Assembly (NCBI RefSeq): GCF_003597395.2
Contig: NC_133773.1
Span: 126,619,517 to 126,683,516 of the forward strand
DNA from: Chelonoidis abingdonii
Lineage: Eukaryota > Chordata > Testudines > Testudinidae
DNA: 64,000 bases
Direction of reading: 5' to 3'
The translations under genes and the position numbers were made by a program. Positions 22,379 through 35,184 of this stretch are shown here, one piece after another. The notes under the pieces are model-generated. The model did no database searches. It was given only the letters and a program-made list of their open reading frames with translations, and had not been told where the DNA came from. Numbering within the stretch: position 1 is the first letter of the stretch; each line of letters starts with the position of its first letter.

Positions 22379-22471
22379 GTTGTGTGAACATGCAAAGGTG
22401 GTTTAATTACAGCAGCAGATGAATGTTGATGTAACTAAAGTCAACTTAACTTTGTAGTTTAGACATAGCCT

Positions 22472-24596
22472 TAGTCTAATGTTTTCACCATGAGTTCTCA
22501 CTAATGTTTATATCAGGAGGAGAAGGGTCTTGAGGGGTCTCTGACATCCCAGGTGAGTTCCCTGACTACTAGGCTAAATATTCTGAGGGAGGGCATCCTC
22601 CCCTCCACACACACACCTGGGTTGTTTTGTGTGAATTTGCCTGAGGGGCTGGACCTAGTAGATATTTTTCAAAGACCGTCTACTGGATTGGGCCCCAGCA
22701 TGGCACTTGGGCAGCTGAACACCTATTGTTCTTGGTTTGTGGGAGTTAGGTGTCTAAAATACCTTTGAGGATCTGGGCCTCAGTGCCCATTTCACTTTTA
22801 TCCAGTGTGTTTTTCTCCTGCATTTCAAATTTCAACAACTAGCCCCTAGCTGGATGAGATACAACAAGAGACTTGTGAGTTGGTGACTTCCTCTGGAGTC
22901 AGATGTTCTGTAAGGAAGTTCTGACTAACATGGCAGTAACAGTCCTTTACTTTGGGGACATCCTGGCTCCACTGAAGTGAATGAGAATTTTGTTCTGGAC
23001 TTTAACAGGGCCAGGATTTAGGTATTTTAACATTCTTCCTCTTCTCTGATTTTTCTGGAATCTGCTTGTCTCTCTCTTTATCTTTCCCCTGCCTGGAAGA
23101 GGTTGGGAAGTAGCCCCTTTCAGTTCACCTTCTGAATTGTTTATAATTACAACCAGGCAAGATGCAGGTCCCAACATGTGGAGTGAAGTTCTTGGACACA
23201 TCTTGAACTAGGACCTTATACTGCATCACAAAGAAACTGCCAGTTGGAGTGAGAGACGCTTATTCCTATAAACCAATGATATTGACTTTGCTTTGTAGAG
23301 ATGGACCAAGACTGGATCATGAGGTGAACCTTCCCAACATTTTAGGTTGTTTGGAGCTGGTTTTTGGTCCAGGCCCAAGCCAGAGCAATGAGACAGCTGT
23401 GAATTTCAGACCCGGATTGAAACTCCCCAGTAGGTAAGGTTTTTTGCATCTACTTAAATATTTCGTTTATTTGATGAGATTATTGATATTGAATGGACTA
23501 GAGTGTAGAGCCATTTTTATAATGCCTCCTAAAATCCGGAGCATATTTTAACTTTATTTGGCTGATCCTCAGAGAACTTTGGGGCGGTTTAGTTTGTAAT
23601 GATACACTCCTAGAAGACATTGTGCACCACAAATTTCATAATAGGGGTGATAGTACTTAAACACTCTCCTGTTCATGCCCAAAATACTTTAAAAGCAGCT
23701 CAGAGTCCTGCTTGCTTAATGTCATTCGTGAAGTGGGATTTTTTTGTCATATTTATTAGTCAGTTAAAAGTTACATTGTAGCCAACTCTGAGTTTGTGTA
23801 TTGATAGAGGGTAGCATAGCTTAGAGCTTCTCTCATTCCCACAGTGGAAAACATTCAAGGGAATCCCCCTTAAGCCAGGTCACATTTGGCAGAGACTGGC
23901 ACAAATCCAAGAATGTGAGACTCCCTTTATATGTGTGATCTGTCTTATGAAGGAGGAGAATGTAGCATTATTTACAAGTAAGAGGTTTGATCCTGCAGGG
24001 TGCTGAGTATCACTCTCATTGGCTTACACATGAGTTGAGGTTGCTCAGCACCTCAGGTCCAGGCTGAACAAACACTGACATGGTTGCACACTATGTGCTT
24101 TTAAGAGGTAATTATGTAACTGCAAGAAGGTAGTTTGTGCATTAGTGAAGCAGGCAGAGACATTTTCTGAGCAGCTTCAGTTATCTGAGTCTTCGTTTGC
24201 TACAGCAGTATCAAGAGCATTGTCAGAGGCAGGCTAATTAATTCAGGCAGTTCCAGTGTAGAGGGTGTGTGTAGGGCTGGGTGGGGGGGCGCAAAACACT
24301 GTGTGCGCTGCACTGTTTGCTTGTATAGATAAAAAGGAGCTTAATCCCTCTGCTCGTATTTAGCATCTACAGTCAAATAAACCATTGGCAAAACCTCACA
24401 GAGAAATCAGGGCACTGTTGTGTGGAATAATTTGTTTTTAAAAATCAGAATATCACAGAGCCAACATAACCATCTAGCTGAGTAGCTCTTAGTTTGCCAA
24501 GGATGGGTGGGGGTGTGTGAGAGAGAGAAATCAGAAAGGCAACCTGTGGCAAAATGTATACAGTATGTTAAAAACTATAACACTGAGCACTTAGGA
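22472..24596. other. Old intergenic sequence with degenerate short repeats
   Basis: No gene is seen. Short degenerate dispersed repeats are present. Near 22715-22785 there is the gagttaggtgtctaaa ... gaggatctgggcc type. Near 22968-23020 there is the cactgaagtgaatgag ... gggccagga type. At 23992-24065 there is a weak palindrome with gggtgctgag facing gctcagcacc. Confidence 0.4.
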
Positions 24597-24980
24597 TAGG
24601 GTGGCCAACCTGAGCATGAGAAGGAGCCAGAATTTACCAGTGTACATTGCCATTAATACATCAGCAGACCCTCATCAGCTCCCCGCCCCTACTCCCAGCA
24701 CCTCCCACCAGCAGCCTTGCCAATCAACTGTGTCCCCCTCCCTCCCTGCACCTCCCAAGCAGCTGTTTCCTGGCATGCAGAAGGCTCTGGGGCGGGTGGG
24801 AAAGGGAGGAGTGAGGGCATGGCAGGCTTAGAGGAGGGGGTGGGAAGGAGTGGAGTGGGGGCAGGGCCTGGGGCAGAGCCAGGGGTTGAGCAGTGAGCAT
24901 TCCCCCCTGGCACATTGGAAAGTTGGTGCCTGTAGCTCCAGCCACTGAGTTAGTGTCTATTAACTTCTGAAGCGCTGCAT
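24597..24980. mobile_element. hAT-like element, right end missing
   Basis: It starts gggtggccaacctgag, continues through a GC-rich middle, and reaches acttctgaagcgctgcatg. This matches a dispersed turtle hAT-like repeat I recognise, but the terminal inverted repeat on the right is absent. ORFs inside it are composition-driven. Confidence 0.5.
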
Positions 24981-26077
24981 GTCACTCTACCCATGTAAAT
25001 AGCTCCATTGATTTGAGTGGGTCTACCCATCTAGTAACAGCTCACCTGTTTAAGCATTTGAAGGCTCTGGCCCTCAGATTGTAAGCTCCTTAGGACAAGG
25101 ACACTCTCTGTGCTTAGATCTTAGTCTTTGGACTGTACTTCCACCATGGTATCTGAGCACCTTTGAACAGCAGTCAGACACTGCGGAAACTTAAGAAATT
25201 ATCCTAAATTGTGTTTCCTACTTCAATGAAGAGCTTTCACAGCACAACTTGAAACATAACAGTTTGTCAAAGCTAATTGAAAAAAGCAAAGATCATTTAC
25301 TTGATTTTAAAAAGCTGTTCAAATAATTCTTTAAAATAAATATCACCCCTTCCCCGTCAAAAAGCAGCAATGACACTGTTGTGGCAAATGCAGCACTGCT
25401 GAAGTCAACAGAATCATAGACTGGATGGATTTGGCCCAGTAAGTTAAGGGACACTTTTCATTTCTCTTTCTAAGAATAATACTATATCACATTACAGCTT
25501 GTCACACTGTATTATAACCATGTTACCTTTGTATCTATTGAAGTGATTTTTGTGATCTCCTTCAAAACTTAAGTCTGCAGTGCAGATGTACCAGATAAGA
25601 AAATGTATTATCTGCAACTAATTGTTCCAAGTTCATTTTAAATAAATGGCATTTCATTAAATCACTGCAGGTGTCCATACAGTTTGCAATGTATACCATA
25701 AAATGTGCTTCAATAATGTAACTTGCTACTATGAGAAATACAGTACATTAAACGTTTACATGAAAATGCCACACTTTTCTTTTCAAAGTGGATATCAATG
25801 GCTCCAAGAGCATGTACCAAGCAATCACGTTTAGGAAAAAGAGGCACTTTTAATAATCTACATGATCACTTGGGCAGTTGGGTGCAGCACTGATAAAAAC
25901 AATAACGTGTAACTGAGAAATCAGGAAGTGGATGCCAGATGGACCTTAGCTAATTCACACTGTGCTTGGAAAGCTATTAAGCCTGGTGGCTGATAGAATG
26001 AGTTTCCTGAATGAGGTTCCTCCGCTGAGAATTCCATTCCTTAACAGAGGAAACCTAGAATAGAGAGGAAGGATGGT
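24981..26077. other. Intergenic, no gene seen
   Basis: A string at about 25078-25110 (gattgtaagctccttaggac) resembles the tail of an ancient amniote retroposon. Otherwise the stretch is unclassified. Confidence 0.35.
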
Positions 26078-26290
26078 CCATTTGTTAGCATGCTAGCCTA
26101 GGGTTTGTTAGACCTGGTTTAAAGTCCTGCTTTGCCACAGTCTTCCTGTGTGATTTTGGGCAAGTCACTTGCTTAGCCTCTCTGTGCCGAGGTTTCCTCT
26201 GTAATGGTGATAATGCCACTTCCCAAACTCACAAGGATGTTGTCAGAATAAATATATTACAGATTATGAGATACTCCGATACTACAGAAA
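26078..26290 (+). repeat. MIR/CORE-SINE-like ancient SINE
   Basis: A tRNA-like head with a B-box-like ggtttaaagtcct (26115-26127) is followed by the core gggcaagtcacttgctta. The usual tail follows (tttcctctgtaatggtgata ... ctcacaaggatgttgtcag). The order head-core-tail matches MIR-type SINEs shared by amniotes. It is diverged. Confidence 0.7.
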
Positions 26291-26965
26291 TGGAGTTAGA
26301 TTGGTATGCCAGCAAAACTGCTTCAGCTGAAGTCAACCATCAAATACCCCTGAAGGAGATAAAAATAACACCTTTGAAGTCAGTGGAATTAAATGGCCTA
26401 ACACCAGCACGAGTGAAGTCAAAACAGCCTAAAAAAGGGATACAATATGAGCAAAACCTTGAAGTTTCACCCAGAAATGCTGCACACCTCAGACCTCAAG
26501 GACTGTCACATAGTAAGAGGCACACTCAGCTGTCATGCTGATACTTGCATCAGCACTTCCCAACTGCTTTCAGTACAGCAACCTGTTCCCTCATTTATAC
26601 CTCCAATTTTACACTCTTGGCAAAGCAGTACGACAGCTCCTGTAGAACATCCTAGTGATCAGGTAAAATAACCTTAAACACTTTGTTATGTCGCAAGATG
26701 TACATAAGAAGTACAACTACAACCTACACCATTTCTTTCCCATCCCCATTTTCCATCCTTGACTGCCATCTTAAATGACTCATGGGTGGCCATAAAGCTG
26801 CAGAGTTACTGAAACAATCCCTGAGGCAGGCAGATAGGGTGTTGCACATGAGAAGGGGAGATGGACAGTAAGACATGGCCTGCTTGGAGAAACGTGTAAT
26901 TAAAATGAAAAGATGGAAAGAGACCATCCTAATTTTATTCCATCAGTCTGTAAGTCTGCAGAGGC
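26291..26965. other. Intergenic; 91-residue ORF without support
   Basis: The ORF at 26266-26541 overlaps the SINE tail and phrases such as gaagtcagtggaatta that recur in non-coding repeats. I do not regard it as a gene. Confidence 0.4.
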
Positions 26966-27273
26966 TTAGGGTACGTCCAGACTACCTGCCATATTGGCGG
27001 GTAGCGATCAATTTATCGGGGATTGCTATATCGCATCTCATCTAGACACGATATATCGATCCCTGAACGTGCTCCCCGTCGAATCCAGAACTCCACCAAA
27101 GCAAGCAGTGGTAACAGAGTCGACGGGGGAGCCGCGGACATCGATCCTGTGCCATGAGGACGGGAGGTAAATAGGAATAAGATACTTACACAACTTCAGC
27201 TATGGTATTCCTGTAGCTGAAGTTGCATATCTTACATCGACGCCCACCCACCCCCAGTGTAGATCAGGCCTAA
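26966..27273. mobile_element. Harbinger-like MITE, copy 1
   Basis: Ends ttagggtacgtccagact and agtgtagatcaggcctaa are imperfect inverted repeats. The interior contains gcgggtagcgatc, gtcgacgggg and gtagctgaagttg blocks, shared in order with 28404-28664. It is non-coding. Confidence 0.75.
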
Positions 27274-27355
27274 TGCTTTCTCTTCCTGCCTCAGCAATTG
27301 ACAAGAAAACCTATTGCATAAAAAGCTGAGTATATGCATTGCTGACTTGTTCATT

Positions 27356-27601
27356 AAGGCTATGTCCCCCATTGCAATTAAACATTCACAGCTGGCCCAT
27401 GTCATCTGACTCAGGCTTGCAGGGCTCTGGTGCCAGAGCCATTTAATTACAGTGTAGACATTTGGGCTCAGGCTGGAGCCTGTTCTCAGGGATCAGTCTC
27501 CCTCCAGCCCAAGCCTGAATGTCTACAGTACAATTAAACAGCCCTGTAGCCTGAACCCCACAAGCCCAATAGATGGTTAATTGCAATGAAACATACTCTA
27601 A
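27356..27601. mobile_element. MITE with long imperfect inverted halves
   Basis: The left half (ggctatgtccccca ... caattaaacattcac ... gagccatttaattac) is echoed in inverted form on the right (caattaaacagccctgtag ... aatgaaacatactcta). A central pair, ggctcaggctggagcc and ccagcccaagcctga, also folds back. This is typical of Harbinger-type turtle MITEs. Confidence 0.65.
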
Positions 27602-28403
27602 TAGTTTTAGATTTGCATGCAAAGAAACAATTCTATTTGCATTTTCATCATTCAGTGTATGAAATAATTTACATTACCTTGATGAAATTCTGCCTGCCTT
27701 ATAAGTGTGAGTAGCATTACAACAGGAAAGGACACTTTACATGATGCATAAGATCATTACTGAGCACAGAGCCTCTTCCTCTTAATAAAAAAGGCTCATT
27801 AACAGATTATATATTTGTACACAGGGTATTACACAGGCATCATTCAGTGTTGTTAACAGGAGTTCTGAACCAGCTCACCCAAGAAGCATGCTGAGAAATT
27901 ACCCCAGATGCTGTGATATTGTGTGTACAAATAAAGCTTCTCACATGCCTACCGATCTGCCTTAAACTGATGGGCCTGCACTATACAATCAAGATTGAAC
28001 ACACACAGACACTGTCCACACCCATATGTGTATGTTTACTGTAGACATCATGGAACTATCAAGACAAGCATTTAACAAACCTAAGAAGCCCATTACCTTA
28101 GTAATTTTTTGAATCCCTTTCCTTAGTCCTTCCTCCTTCCCCATTGGTTTATTGCTGTCAGTTGACTCATGAATAAAATTAGGCTCTGCTCCTGCAGCTA
28201 GTTGTGTGTGAAGGGAAACCCTGCTGCGCAGAGCCCCAATGGTCTGCCTGCATGGAGCTGTTTGCAGGATCTGGGTGTTAGATTGATCTGTTTAGGGGAA
28301 GGATTGAGCCTTTTTCATTTGTCTGCAAAGCATGTAGCACACCCATGGGTGCTGTATAAATAACTTAAGAAAACAGCTATGCCATTTCTACAGTGATATT
28401 TGT
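27602..28403. other. Intergenic, no gene seen
   Basis: There is no recognised repeat, exon or RNA gene. Confidence 0.35.
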
Positions 28404-28664
28404 AGGGGTATGTCCAGACTACCTGCCGGATCGGCGGGTAGCGATCTATCTATTGGGGATCAATATAGTGCGCTCCCATCGACTCCGGAACTCCACCAGG
28501 GCGAGTGGCAGTAGCGGAGTCGATGGGGAGCTGCGGCGGTCAATCCCACGCCATGAGGACGGGAGGTAAGTCAAAATAAGATACGTCAACTTCAGCTATG
28601 CTATTCCTGTAGCTGAAGTTGTGTATCTTACATCGATCACTCCACCCCAGTGTAAACCAGGTCT
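28404..28664. mobile_element. Harbinger-like MITE, copy 2
   Basis: Same order of blocks as 26966-27273 (ggcgggtagcgatc, gactccggaactccacca, gaggacgggaggtaa, tcctgtagctgaagttg) and the same orientation. Relative to copy 1 it lacks the central catctagacacgatatatcg segment. Confidence 0.75.
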
Positions 28665-31185
28665 AGTTTAAACATTCTGTTGTACCTAGAAGCCGCTATA
28701 GCTGTGAGATGCCCTTGGCTTGTCACCTGGTTCTGTTACAAAGGAGATGGCAAAGGGAGTGAGCCAGATCAATGTGTTTTAGAAAAGAGATTAAAAGATT
28801 GGTAAGGAGAAGATCAATTAGTAGTGTAATGAATACCTAGGAGGAGAGTGTTACATGAGCATTCAGTGATTAACTGTTTACACTTTACAAGTGTTTGTCA
28901 CGCTTAAGTGCATTTTGGTTACATGTAGATAATGGGGGCTTAAAGGTATTTCACTCCACATTTTATTTTCTGAATTAGTTTGACAATATATATACACAGA
29001 CCCCAATGGGACCTCACATGGATCTAGGACGGGGGGTTTAGGGTGCAATTAGGGCCACTAGAAATCTGTCAGAAATGTTACCAAACTTAACATTTTGAGG
29101 GATTTTTTCCTCTCAGATTCTGAAGATTTTTAAGTGGGTTTATTTATAGCCTGATTCCAAGCCCCATGGAGTCTCAGGGAGTCTTTCCATTGACTTCCAT
29201 GGGCTTTGGACTGAATCTTCAACATTTATATATTGTTCTGTAAATTATGTCAGTTTGGGTTTTAAAAGATACATTTCACTAAATTTCATCTCTTAAAAAA
29301 GTTCCTCCCTTATTTCCCCAAGGCTTTTCTTCCCCCTGAGATCTTCCAATCATGCTAGCACAAACTTCTCTCTACCTTTCCCTTCTGGAGTCCTATTACA
29401 CACACTTAAAATGTTCTTCTCTTTTTAAAACGTTAAGATCCATTCCTGCGGCATTTCATTTAGAATGACTAACTCCATTGAGTAAAGCACATTACCTGGG
29501 TGTTACTACTAAAATAATAGGACCTTGGGCATTGTCAGATGAGATCAAACCAGTGGTGCTTCTAGTCCAGTATTGATTCTCTGATAGAGCCCAACACCAG
29601 ATGCTTCTGAGGAAGATGCAAGAAACCTTCCACTAGGCAGTTAGGAGATAACCTGCTACCAGAGAAGTTTCTTCTTGGCCCATATAGTTAGAATTTGATT
29701 TAAACCTTGAAACATAAAAAACAGTGAGTTAATATTGACATTTGAATTGTTGTCGTTAGGCTTCAGAGTTCACATCCTATTGAAATGAATGAGAAGCTTC
29801 TCAGATATACTCCAAGGCCCTGTATGACACATGGCAAGCTGAGTGTAAATTCAACTGAAAGATTCCTGAGATTTGGTGGGACTCTGATTTAGGAGACTGG
29901 ACCTTCTGTGGCTGTTTTATGTCATTAAAAATGGTGAGGTTTAGTTATTTGAATATGAAAATGAATATTACATTTGCCACAGTCATCGTCATCGTCATCA
30001 TCATCATCGTGTTTCTATTACACCTCTGGTGTTTAGGGCAGTGATGAAGTTGCTCCACTCCTGTCTGTTTCTGGCAAGTCTTTCAATGGTTCCCCCGCTG
30101 TGCCCCAGGTTTTTCAGCTCAGCTTCCACAGCTCTTCACCATGTTGTAGCTTCTGCTATGTATTTTGACTAGTAAAGTTCAACTGTCAAGATGACATTGA
30201 CATTGTCTCCGTTAGCTGAATGGGGTAGCTCACATGTCTGAGCACCACTATTTTAGAATGTAGATTCAGGATTAGAAGACAACACTGCAGAAATTTACAC
30301 TCAGCTCCTATTTGTAGAGTTGTCTTTGCTACCAAAAGGACCACAGAGATTTGGTGTTTTTCATGTAAGATTCTGAAGCACAATTCTACAGCAAGGAGTG
30401 GATTCCAGGGCAAATTTCACCACCTTGGATTTGCAGAACACACAAGATATCATGTGTACCTATGGCACTATGGACAAATGTTGTTAACATGGTTGTGAGC
30501 TTTCTGTCTGCAGACTCAGCAAGACAGCACTACCTTAGGTTACATTGAGCAAGTTATCTGCAGACAGAGAGGTTAGAAATACAAGTAGTAATTTAATGAA
30601 AATGTACATCCTATGGAAAACAATGAAACCCATTTGAAGAATCTAAATCTACAGTAAAGCATGGAATGTACACAGTATATAATTCCAGCAGCCTTAGTAG
30701 TAAGTGAGAGTTTTAGTTATCTGGCTATATGAAGATGCTGTGTTTATTGATTTGACATAGATGGCTCCAAAGAGTACTATATTCAGTCCAGAGCACATCA
30801 TTAGTATCTCAGTAATGGTACCAGTGGTATTTCAGCAACAGGTTGCTTATGGAATAATCACCAGTCTATATTATGTTTTCTTATTCATTAGTTCAAGTAT
30901 TGCAGAGAGCTCACGACAGAAACTTTTGAAATAAATCTCTTTGGATGCTTATATCTGCTCTTGAAATCTTTAGCCTTTTAATATGCCCCTTGCAGACTGA
31001 ACTCATACAAACACATTAATTTGCATTTGTTTATCATTTTTCTAAGGTAATTCAGAGCTCATGAAAAATACCAGGTGGATAACAGTGACAACAATTGAAG
31101 TCCAGTGTTTATCTACAGGAAAGGTACAGCACAGCAGCCAAAGTGCACACCACAGGGCTACAATCCTTGCCTGAAGATACCAGCT
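28665..31185. other. Intergenic, no gene seen; microsatellite
   Basis: A (tcatcg/tcatca)n microsatellite lies at about 29982-30010. A degenerate attgacttccatgggc-type repeat lies near 29150-29215. No exon or RNA gene was recognised. The 75-residue minus ORF at 30186-30413 has no domain. Confidence 0.4.
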
Positions 31186-31434
31186 AAGGGCATCTCTACA
31201 TTGCTGGTGGGCGCATGTTTCCAAGCTAGCTAGCAGACACATACGAGCTCCCTGAAAATAGCAATGTGGCCATAGTGGCAGCTCAGGCTAGTCACCTGAG
31301 TACAAACCTGCTTGACCCTCTTAGCATGTATTGGGCAACTAGCCTGAGCCACACTGCTTGAGCAAAGCTAGAAAACATCTGTCCACATGCACTGGGAGGC
31401 ACCCTCCCAGCTGCTGTATAGAGACATTGTCTGA
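31186..31434. mobile_element. Degenerate MITE
   Basis: Ends agggcatctctacattgctg and ctgtatagagacattgtct are imperfect inverted repeats of the same style as the other MITEs in the window. Inner inverted pieces are gctcaggctagtcacctgag and aactagcctgagc. Confidence 0.5.
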
Positions 31435-31579
31435 GAGTGAAAGGGAAGTTATGTTTCTACACCCATTCAGTTAGTGGTACTTCTGCTGAAGCTGCCAGTT
31501 TTTAATAGTGAGTTTTGTGATGTCGACACCATTCCACTAGGAAGCAGATTTAGACTCCAAACAGCTGTCAGACTGTAAT

Positions 31580-31700
31580 GACTTTTGGCCACCACCAACC
31601 TAGGCTGGATTTGAACCAGTGACTCCTAATCAATTCCTTGATCCTTCCAGTTCTCTTACCAGGCTGATATTTTAGTTTGTTGCTGCTGCTGGGCATATAG
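31580..31700 (-). repeat. Possible tRNA-derived SINE relic
   Basis: On the minus strand there is a clear B-box-like ggttcaaatcc (about 31608-31618) with a weak A-box-like aagagaactgg upstream. No cloverleaf can be folded, so it is not a tRNA gene. Confidence 0.3.
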
Positions 31701-33726
31701 GCTCCACAGTATAGGCTTTGTCACTGCACTACTCTCCTGGGATGGTGCATAATTATTTTGTCCTGTTGAGGTCTACTGTGTACTTTACTTGTGTTTTTCT
31801 TGTAGAACAATGAAACATATGTGTAAGCAATTAGTTGGCATGCAGTTAAAAATATAGGTGTTGTTAGGGAGAATGCCCTTGAGAGTTCTGGAGTAGGGGA
31901 AGCAAAGGGAGACAAATCTGCAGACTCCCTGTAGATTTGTAAGATCAAAGTGCTTTTCCACTGTTATTACTAAATCTCTTCTTCAGGTACACCTTAACTT
32001 GCCTCAGTGTCAAGCTGAGTTATACACACGTACTGGTGAAGGGTATGTCTCACACACAATGGCTCTCATATTTAGGCTTGGAAGGATTCGATTTTTAATC
32101 AGTACATTTCACTGTACACACAAAAAAACAACAAAAATATTTCCATTGAGAATAATCAAAATATGCAGCTAGGCAAAGTAAGAAAAATGCTGCTTGAGAA
32201 CTTATTAGCTGCCTGCATTAGAGGAGATGGTTAAGGATATTTACTATGTATATTTGAATGTGATGTTGACAGTTTCTGTGTTTATGGTTTATAAAGTTTT
32301 AACTTTTTGAATCTCAATGTCTGTTGTCATTAATTGTCTGACAGTTCCCCTCCCCCACTTCCTGCAACTGGAAATGTAAATAGATAAAAACAGAAAAAAA
32401 GATTAAAACTCAATTCCACATAACCAAGACAATTGAAAATAAATAAGAATCTAAAAAAAGCTTAACAATAAACATTATCTGCCAAAATTAGAACAAAAAA
32501 ATTGATTTCTGTGAAGCCTAATTCTATTTGTCCACATTGATTAATTTTACCTCATGGAGCAATCTCTTTCTGTGTTGCTCTTGTGGTGGTTATGCTGTGA
32601 ACTCTCCATGCCAGGAACTTAGGTGGTAACCACTTTGCAGGGGCTAGAGAAATATTGATGAATTAATTCTAAGATGTCAGCACATTTGGAGACAAATTAT
32701 ACAAGTTAAAAAGGGAATGTTTGTTACTTTAGGTGAAACAGTTTGGCAAGAAGATTAATAAGGCAGTAAGTGATTTAAAAAATTCTGTTTAGTATTGGGA
32801 CACTGCTTGAAAAGTGGTGGGGTCTGTTAAAAAGGAGAAAGTAAAACTGGCTAAAAACAAGGCACAGCAGCAAACGCCACTATGGGACACGAATATGGGA
32901 CAATATTCCATCTTCTTGTATGTTAATGTCTAACAATATATTGTTTCCAACCAGTTCATTACATGGGAACCACTGCCCTCTACTGGATGGAATTAAAGAG
33001 GGCCTCTGTGTGTCAAATGAATCGTTTGAATGGTAGAGGCATGAATTTTTGGAGCAGGGGGATCAAAGTTCTCCTTCGCCATCAGAGAAGTAGTTCCTAG
33101 GTTTCCAAAATATACAACACAGACCAGAATTTTCCAAAGATGTTATGACCCATATTTAGGGACAAATTTTCACCATAGCTCATTAGGTGCATGTTGGGAG
33201 TGCTGAATTCTACTGAAAAACTGGCCCCTGTTATGAGTATTGAGCACTTGAAAATCTGGCCCATAAAGGTGGTAACCCCGAATTTTTAGATTGCTGCAAA
33301 TTTGTTACAAGACACATAGCCTGGTGGGGTAGGAAAGGATTTAAGAGTCAGAGTAAGAAATGTTACTCACTGGAGTACTTTTATTTGCATGAAGATGCAA
33401 GAGATACTGTTATCAATTCCTCCCCTGACTATTTATGTAGAGTGTGCATTGGAGCAATAGCTATTGACCACACTGTGATATTACTGTTGCCACAGATGTT
33501 GCAGTATCCCCTATGCACAGAATGGAAATATCTCAGTAAATTTCAGGAAAGATCTACAAGGAGCAGAACAAGATACAGAAACAGATCAATGAGAGCCATG
33601 GGGTAATGATTGTCCTTAACATTTTTGTTTTTTCTTACCTCCATTCTCTACTCATCCCTCCTGCCCTTGCCCTTAAATCATTCACCCCTGCATATCTCAC
33701 TTATCTACAGCCCCCCACCCCCAACG
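31701..33726. other. Intergenic, no gene seen
   Basis: A degenerate gtgctgaattctactgaa ... gaaaatctggccc repeat lies near 33195-33265. Otherwise no recognised feature; the ORFs are short and domain-free. Confidence 0.4.
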
Positions 33727-34496
33727 TAGAATCATAAGACTGGCAGGGACCTTGAGAAGTCATCTAGTCCATTCCCCTGCACTCAAGGCAGGACTGAATA
33801 TTGTCCAGACCATCCCTGACATGTGTTTGTCTAACCTGTTCTTTAAAATCTACAGTGATGGAGATTCCACAACCTCCTTAGGCAATTTTTTCCAGCGCTT
33901 AACCACCCTGGCAGTTAGGAAGTTTTCCCTAATGTCCTAACTAAACTGCCCTTGCTGCAATTTAAGCCCATTGCTTCTTATCCGATCCTCAGAGGTCAAG
34001 GAAAATAGTTCCCCTCCTCCCCCCTGTCCTTGGAACACCTTTTTATGCTCTTGAAAACTTATGTCCCCTCTCAGTCTTCTCTTCTCCAGACTAAACAAAC
34101 CCATTTTTTTCAATCTTTCCTCATAGGTCATTTTTACTAGACCTTTAATCATTTTGTTGCTCTTCTCTGGACTTTCTCCAGTATGTCCCCATGTTTCCTG
34201 AAGTGTGGTGCCCAGAATTGGACACCAGAATTGGACACTAATCAGCACCGAATAGAGTGAAAAATTTCTTTTTGTGTCTTGCTTACAACACTCCTGCTAA
34301 TATATCCCGAAATGTTTGCTTTTTTTGCAACAATGTTACACTGTTGACTCATTTAGTTTGTGATCCACTATGACCCCCCATATCCCTTTCTGCAGTACTC
34401 CTCCTAGGCAGTCATTTCCCATTTAGTATATGTGCAACTGATTGTTCCTTCCTAAGTGGAGTACTTTGTCGAAGTAGAGTACTTTCTAAGTGGAGT

Positions 34497-34790
34497 ATGT
34501 TGCCTTCTCTGTCCCATATCTACTCTAGTGACACCATCATAGGACTCAACCACACCATCAGAGGCTCATTCACCTGCTCATCTACTAATGTGATATATGC
34601 CATCATGTGCCAGCAATGCCCCTCTCCCATGTACATAGGCCAAACCAGACAGTTTCTACATAAAAGGATAAATGGACACGAATCAAACAGGAATGGAAAA
34701 ATACAAAAGTCAGTAGGAGAACACTTCAATCTCCCTGGACATTCAACAACAGATTTAAAAGTAACCATCCTTCAACAACAACAAAAATAA
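34497..34790 (+). pseudogene. GIY-YIG endonuclease fragment of the Penelope element
   Basis: This 97-residue frame covers the zinc-linked entry (SSTNVIYAIMCQQC, about residues 30-43) and the GIY-YIG core (MYIGQTRQFLHKRINGH, about 46-64). A trailing segment ends in a short Gln run followed by a stop. In active elements this nuclease nicks the target for reverse transcription. Here the reverse transcriptase is missing and an early stop truncates the C-terminal part. Confidence 0.75.
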
Positions 34791-35184
34791 AAAACAGACT
34801 TCAAAGAGAAACAGCTGAGCTACAATTCATTTGCAAACTTAACACCATCAATTTGGGCTTGAACAGGGACTGGGAGTGGCTGGCTCACTACAAAAGCAAT
34901 TTTCCCTCTCTTGGTATTGACACCGCCTCATCAATTATTGGGAGTGGACCACATCCACCCTGACTGAATTGGCCTTCAGCATTGGTTCTCCACTTGTAAG
35001 TTAACTCCCATCTCTTCATGTGCCAATATATATTTGTGTGTGTGTCCGTAATTTTCACTCCATGCAGCTGAAGAAGGGGGTTTTTTACCCACAAAAGCTT
35101 ATGCCCAAATAAATGTTAGTCTTTAAGGTGCCACCGGACTCATCATTTTTGTGGATACAGAGTATCATGGCTATCCCTCTGATA
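34498..35184 (+). mobile_element. Penelope-like element, 3' part with GIY-YIG domain
   Basis: The ORF at 34497-34790 carries GSFTCSSTNVIYAIMCQQC, then PMYIGQTRQFLHKRINGH, then VGEHFNLPGH. These are the GIY-YIG endonuclease motifs of Penelope-like retroelements, with YIG and the following Arg retained. The reverse transcriptase upstream is absent, so the copy is 5'-truncated. The tail (35060-35184) has the aagcttatgcccaaataaa and taaggtgccaccgg boxes of the family. It is inserted in a CR1 on the opposite strand. Confidence 0.85.

Larger units (their letters stand above)
14831..22471. mobile_element. Second Harbinger-type transposon remnant carrying five levels of insertion
   Basis: The left piece (about 14831-15626) encodes a Myb/SANT-like domain on the plus strand. 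The right piece (20378-21999 and 22387-22471) holds the transposase on the minus strand. The right terminus is gtagtttagacatagcc, an end type shared by turtle Harbinger elements. The matching left terminus was not found, so this copy looks left-truncated. The insertion at 15627-20377 is flanked by ggatg on both sides (15622-15626 and 20378-20382). Without it, the host sequence reads continuously. Confidence 0.65.

Noticed and set aside
26266..26541. 91-residue ORF, considered as a small gene
   Set aside because: It overlaps a MIR-like SINE tail and repeat-like phrases; no start context or homology recognised.
31580..31700. Possible tRNA gene
   Set aside because: Only a B-box-like string is present; no cloverleaf or proper A box.
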